Of a stretch of 9,229 nucleotides of DNA, positions 6,082 through 9,229 are shown one piece after another. Below the pieces are notes generated by a model. It saw only the letters and a program-made list of their open reading frames with translations, was not told the DNA's origin and ran no database searches. The translations under genes and the position numbers were made by a program. This stretch comes from a bacterium (lineage in GTDB: Bacteria; Desulfobacterota; GWC2-55-46). The stretch is taken from NCBI GenBank assembly GCA_004298725.1, contig SCQA01000043.1:1-9229 (forward strand), given 5' to 3'. How positions within the stretch are numbered: position 1 is the first letter of the stretch; each line of letters begins with the position of its first letter.

Positions 6082-7866
6082 ATGCAGATACTTTACTCGC
6101 TTTATTCTTTTTCACTCTATTTAACCATAGCAGGCGGCATTATTATGGCCGTTGTACTGTGGTATAAAACCGCAGTCCGCGACGGAAAACTTCCGCTCGT
6201 ATTTTTAAGCCTCGCCATAGCAGGCGTTGCAACGGGCTTTTTGCTCATACACTCCGGCAAGGCCTCCGGCACTATACTTATAAACGCCTCTCCTATTGCC
6301 GCGGCATTTTTTGTTCACTTCGCGCTCGGCTTTACTGACTTTTCAAAGAAAAATTTTATTACGGTCTTCGCCTATATTATCGCCTCGGCGGCATTTCTCG
6401 CGTCCGTGGCGCTTTCCGCCGGCGACGTGCGCCCGTGGCTCGGCTTTACGCACTTTTATAAATTTGACGACGCGTCTTTAATTGTAACTGTGGTCTCTGT
6501 AGTGCTTTCGGCAGTCGGCGTTGTCTTTCTTTTAGCTGGAAAAGAAACCCTTGAGCCTAAATTTAAAAGGCAGGCAAACGCCCTGCTTTTAGCCTTTTTC
6601 ATAATGCTGTTAACAGTCTCCGGCTTCATATTCGGCGGGCTTGATTTAGACATTTTCCCTTACGGTGCGCTGATTTTTCCGGCTGTTCCCGTTGCGTTTG
6701 TATACGGAATCTTGCGCTATGAGTCACGCGAGGTAAACCGCTGGGCATACAAAACAATAGGTTTTATCTTCGTAACCGCGCTGGTCTTTATAACGCTTAC
6801 TGTTCTGGCTGAAGTTTTAGCGTTTTTGCGTTTTAGTTGGCCGTACCCGGCGTTTTTATGGCAAACAGCCGCCATAGCGCTCCTGTCGCCGTTTATCGCG
6901 CTAATTACCCGTTCTTTAACCGGAGAACTTGCAATAAACATTATTTACCCGGATAGCAACCTTAGTGAAAAACGGCTGAGCCAATGGCTAAACGAGCTTG
7001 AAAAAGCGGACGGCTGGAGAGATTTAAGCGACAAAGCGACAAGCCTTCTTTGCGCTCACGCGGGTCAATCCATTGAAGTGCGTACTCTGCCGTCCGGTCC
7101 GGAGCTTTATTCAAAAAAACCCGGCATTCTTTGCGGAAAAAAAGACGGCAAAGAATGGGGCTTTGCGCTTTCAGGATGGGAAGACGCCGCCCCGGCCGCC
7201 GTGTACATGGCCGAAAACATGGCCGGCCTTGTAATAAAAGCCTCAAAGCGCCTTGAAGATTCTTTAAGGCTTGCCGACAGAGAACGCCGCGTTGCCAATC
7301 AGGAGCACTTTGAAGAGTTAGGCCGCCTTTCCGAGCTTGTGGCTAAATCAGGACCGCAAAATCTCGTTAAAAGCCTTGCCGAGTATTCGGCAATTCCCGT
7401 TGCCGACAAAAAAGAACTTAACATAAAAGAAGAAGTTGACTGCGCGCTAAAGCGCTACAACGGCAAGGCCGTGGAAGTTACCGTGGACATAGTAAGCGAC
7501 CTTTTCGTGACGGCCGATGAAGAGGGCCTTCACCGCGTATTTTTCAACCTGCTTGACAACGCGTACGCGGCTGTAAACGGAAAAACCGGAGCGCGCGTGA
7601 TGATACACGCTTTCAGCGAGCCGGGCGGCGTGAAGATACGCTTTTCCAACAACGGCCCTGAAGTGCCGCCGAGCATGAGGCTTGAGATATTCAAGCCTTT
7701 CGTCTCGGCCTCAGGGCTTGGCTACGGCCTCGGCCTTGCCGTGGCAAGCCGCATTATGGAGGCTTACGGAGGCTCTGTTACCCTTGCGAAAGGTTACAAT
7801 TGGCCCTGTTGTTTTGAACTTTTCTTTCCGTTGCAATCTTATAAGCCTTACAAGAGCCAGTTTTAA
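6082..7866 (+). CDS. 7TM sensor histidine-kinase-like protein lacking the phosphoacceptor region
   Basis: Inner-membrane signalling protein of 594 residues. Residues 1 to about 285 hold seven or eight hydrophobic segments ending in the VAFVYGILRYE pattern of HisKA_7TM/PrsK-type sensors. Residues about 295-390 resemble a degenerate GAF-like linker, followed by a charged helix (390-417). The C-terminus is a HATPase_c domain: N-box FFNLLDNAYAAV (487-498), G1-like SNNGPEVP (522-529), F-box IFKPF (536-540) and G2 GYGLGLAVA (547-555). Where kinases of this type have an H-box such as VAHEIRNPL or VVHDLKN, this one reads LVAKSGPQNLV (419-429): the position is Lys422. The interval from there to N-box Asn489 is only 67 residues, against about 105 in EnvZ, so much of the DHp hairpin is gone. 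The G1 aspartate is Asn. No response regulator is next to it. The ribosome site is weak. It may be a pseudokinase or a decaying gene; the frame is intact. Confidence 0.8.
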   Translation: MQILYSLYSFSLYLTIAGGIIMAVVLWYKTAVRDGKLPLVFLSLAIAGVATGFLLIHSGKASGTILINASPIAAAFFVHFALGFTDFSKKNFITVFAYIIASAAFLASVALSAGDVRPWLGFTHFYKFDDASLIVTVVSVVLSAVGVVFLLAGKETLEPKFKRQANALLLAFFIMLLTVSGFIFGGLDLDIFPYGALIFPAVPVAFVYGILRYESREVNRWAYKTIGFIFVTALVFITLTVLAEVLAFLRFSWPYPAFLWQTAAIALLSPFIALITRSLTGELAINIIYPDSNLSEKRLSQWLNELEKADGWRDLSDKATSLLCAHAGQSIEVRTLPSGPELYSKKPGILCGKKDGKEWGFALSGWEDAAPAAVYMAENMAGLVIKASKRLEDSLRLADRERRVANQEHFEELGRLSELVAKSGPQNLVKSLAEYSAIPVADKKELNIKEEVDCALKRYNGKAVEVTVDIVSDLFVTADEEGLHRVFFNLLDNAYAAVNGKTGARVMIHAFSEPGGVKIRFSNNGPEVPPSMRLEIFKPFVSASGLGYGLGLAVASRIMEAYGGSVTLAKGYNWPCCFELFFPLQSYKPYKSQF

Positions 7867-7883
7867 AACCGGCCTACAGACGG

Positions 7884-7921
7884 CAAACAACTGCACTGGG
7901 TTTCAAAGCGTTGTTTGTTTT
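7884..7921 (+). terminator. Possible weak terminator after the kinase-like gene
   Basis: CAAACAAC (7884-7891) pairs with GTTGTTTG (7910-7917), with GC/GC able to extend inward past a bulge, followed by TTTT (7918-7921). The AT-rich stem and short T run make it modest. It lies between the stop codon at 7866 and the insertion sequence end at 7948. Confidence 0.45.
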
Positions 7922-7947
7922 CGTAGAAACAGCTCTTTAGGTCTGTT

Positions 7948-7975
7948 TGATCTTCCCCCGATTTTACGGACACAC
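7948..7975 (+). repeat. IS terminal inverted repeat, orfB-side end
   Basis: Reads inward TGATCTTCCCCCG, then ATTTTAC and GGACACAC. It matches the other end at 21 of 28 positions, with identical CCCCG and GGACACAC blocks. The orfB stop codon lies 2 nt inside it (7978-7980). Confidence 0.75.
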
Positions 7976-7977
7976 AG

Positions 7978-8435
7978 TTAAGCTACCTTTGCCTGCTCGA
8001 ACGCCTGCGGTGACATATTCCCAAGCGTTGAGTGCCTTCTTATACGGTTATAGAACACCTCGATGTATTCAAATATCCCGCTCTGTGCTTCTGCCCTCGT
8101 CATGAATTTTTCAAAATATACATACTCCGTCGTTAGCGTATGAAAGAAGCTTTCAGCAACGGCGTTGTCGTAACAATTGCCCTTGGCGCTCATGCTCTGC
8201 ACAATCAGGTTTCTACCCAATACTCTGCGAATATTCGCGGACTCCAGTAAGCGCCGCGTCCAATCTTGTAAGACTTCCTAATCTCCATCAGCATAAGCTC
8301 GTTAGCCTTCCAACGTATGCCGTGGCTTTGTTTGTTCCATGCGTAATAACCGCTCCTCTTGATACACCTAAGAACAAGGCACATCTTCTCCACCGGATGA
8401 CAGGAGCGTTCTCTGCCGATAAAATCATACTTCAT
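7978..8435 (-). pseudogene. IS3-family orfB transposase, central part deleted and frameshifted
   Basis: The N-terminal piece (8435 to about 8210) reads MKYDFIGRERSCHPVEKMC and GYYAWNKQ, ending in SPRIFAEYW, then a stop at 8205-8207. That is the helical DNA-binding/HTH_21-like part. The C-terminal piece (about 8217 to 7978) resumes in another frame with LIVQSMSAKGNCYDNAVAES, then FNRIRRHSTLGNMSPQAFE-type sequence typical of the integrase core end; in this case it is YNRIRRHSTLG. Together they make about 152 codons against roughly 270-290 in intact relatives. Roughly 120-130 residues are missing, including the segment that should carry the two aspartates of the DDE triad. Only the final glutamate (AES) remains. 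It overlaps orfA by the usual ATGA arrangement in the -1 frame. Confidence 0.85.
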
Positions 8436-8734
8436 TCGCGGCGTTTTGAGAAGATGGCCAACGCTTTTTTTTAGATTACTTTGTCCTCTTTAAGGCCCTC
8501 GTTCTCCCTGCGTAACCGCCTCAACTCTTCTTCCTCAAGCTTTAAGTGCCCCTTGCCGGGAAAACTCCCAACGGGATCATCTGAAAACCGGTTCTTCCAC
8601 CGGCGCAGAAGGTTCTTGTGTATATCAAGGCTTCATGCCACTTCCGCTACGCCGCGCCCTCCCTCGGTAACCAGCCTCACGGCCTCAAGCTTGAGCTACT
8701 TGTCATGCTTACGGTACTTCCTTGTCCCTTACAT
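8432..8734 (-). pseudogene. IS3-family orfA (HTH_Tnp_1-type), four in-frame stop codons
   Basis: From an ATG at 8734 with GGAGG 6 nt upstream, 101 codons translate as a clear orfA: RKYRKHDK, LKLEAVRLVTEGGRGVAEVA, SLDIHKNLLRRWKNRFSDD, GKGHLKLEEEELRRLRREN and KKALAIFSK. The helix-turn-helix and the leucine-rich coiled-coil part can both be followed. In-frame stops occupy codons 2 (TAA), 13 (TAG), 34 (TGA) and 88 (TAA). Expected residues at the last three are Glu, Arg and Leu, so each fits one base change. The run of eight A just after codon 87 is where a -1 frameshift site would be expected in this family. Because the stops break it into short pieces, it is easily missed. Confidence 0.85.
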
Positions 8735-8775
8735 GATACACCTCCGAGTTTTAGTTTTATAACATTAACTCTTCG

Positions 8776-8803
8776 GTGTGTCCATGGAACCGGGGTAAGC
8801 GCA
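8776..8803 (-). repeat. IS terminal inverted repeat, orfA-side end
   Basis: Read inward on the minus strand it is TGCGCTTACCCCGG, then TTCCAT and GGACACAC, the partner of the end at 7948-7975. Confidence 0.75.
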
Positions 8804-9229
8804 AGCTGTGCATAATTCAATAAAGCAAATGCTATACTGGAGAGTAAATACAATTGGTTCAGATTCAAATTTGAACACGCGCACATAAAAATTTTGAACC
8901 TACGCTCTTCTAAACGGTAGTGATTTAGTTTGTCTTTTTGCCCGCCAATTAGTTCCCTGAAACTATATCCATTCTCAAATGTTGAACCTAAGGGTTGGTA
9001 AATACTTGAGATTTTGAAATACAGCTCTTGACAAACCAATAAAAAAATAATAAAGTGTTATCATACGCCATTACAACATGAATAAGCTGTTAGAGCAACG
9101 TGAGCAAAGAGGCATAGCCTTTGCATGGAATGTTAGCTTTAAGCACACGTGTACCTATTGTTTGGCATAATTGTATACAGTATTTTAGACATTCCTGAAA
9201 ACACCAAAAAATTGTATTTAGCGCAAACT
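8804..9229. other. AT-rich region right of the IS, no convincing gene
   Basis: I see no protein family, RNA gene or strong hairpin here. A minus-strand open frame from a TTG at 9039 runs through the IS end to 8677, but it has no ribosome site and no recognisable sequence. A 30-codon plus-strand frame (9078-9170) follows a promoter-like sequence, but also lacks a ribosome site. The stretch may be remnant DNA or the upstream region of a gene beyond the window. Confidence 0.5.
9028..9056 (+). promoter_or_regulatory. Candidate sigma70-type promoter near the right edge
   Basis: A consensus TTGACA (9028-9033) is followed after 17 bp by TAAAGT (9051-9056). Transcription would start near 9063 and run rightward. 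The product is unknown: no good reading frame begins before the window ends, so it could serve a short RNA or a gene outside. Confidence 0.4.

Larger units (their letters stand above)
7948..8803 (-). mobile_element. Defective IS3-family insertion sequence, internally deleted
   Basis: An 856-bp remnant carrying orfA and orfB in minus orientation, bounded by inverted ends that both begin with TG, as IS3-family ends do. Intact relatives are about 1.2-1.4 kb, so several hundred bases of orfB are missing. Four in-frame stops in orfA and a frameshifting deletion in orfB make it unable to move itself. The inverted ends are still recognisable (21 of 28 positions), so mobilisation in trans is conceivable. 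The three bases outside each end (GTT and AGC) do not match, so no target duplication is seen. Either it has decayed or the ends are misplaced. Confidence 0.85.

Noticed and set aside
7945..8806. Target-site duplication around the IS
   Set aside because: The flanking triplets GTT and AGC differ, and no other short direct repeat is evident at the ends.
8677..9039. 120-codon minus-strand open frame across the IS end
   Set aside because: It starts on TTG without a ribosome site, has no recognisable sequence, and its second part runs through the IS end in a frame different from orfA.

Overview
The window looks like chromosomal DNA of a Gram-negative bacterium with mixed anaerobic or microaerobic and sulfur-linked metabolism. 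It carries a sulfide:quinone-oxidoreductase-type flavoprotein, an adenosylcobalamin-dependent (oxygen-independent) ribonucleotide reductase, a 7TM sensor-kinase-like protein and the remains of an IS3-family element. Codon and intergenic style would fit Desulfobacterota (Deltaproteobacteria) or Nitrospirota. That is an impression only: no rRNA or other marker is present.

Layout. (1) 1-1601, minus strand: a YegS/DgkB-type lipid kinase starting on TTG, followed 45 nt downstream by an SQR-family flavoprotein cut by the left edge. (2) 1602-1829: divergent intergenic region with a candidate promoter for each side. (3) 1830-2734, plus strand: a PEBP (YbhB/YbcL) protein and a small cupin, closed by a strong terminator at 2845-2882. 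(4) 2883-3245: control region of the reductase, with a TTGACA/TATATT promoter, two NrdR-like boxes 32 bp apart, and a leader of about 320 nt that contains a 141-bp imperfect palindromic element. (5) 3246-5696: nrdJ, complete and with all catalytic residues, followed by a strong terminator. (6) 5768-6081: intergenic DNA with a decayed palindromic repeat and a candidate promoter. (7) 6082-7866: a 594-residue 7TM histidine-kinase-like protein whose ATPase domain is largely kept but whose phosphoacceptor histidine region is missing. (8) 7948-8803: an internally deleted, stop-ridden IS3-family copy on the minus strand. (9) 8804-9229: AT-rich DNA with one promoter-like sequence and no convincing gene.

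The genes do not form one pathway. The clearest functional unit is nrdJ with its own NrdR-type operator and promoter. I found no new defence, CRISPR or biosynthetic system. The most notable points are the NrdR-box/promoter arrangement, the palindromic element inside the nrdJ leader, and the kinase-like protein without an H-box.
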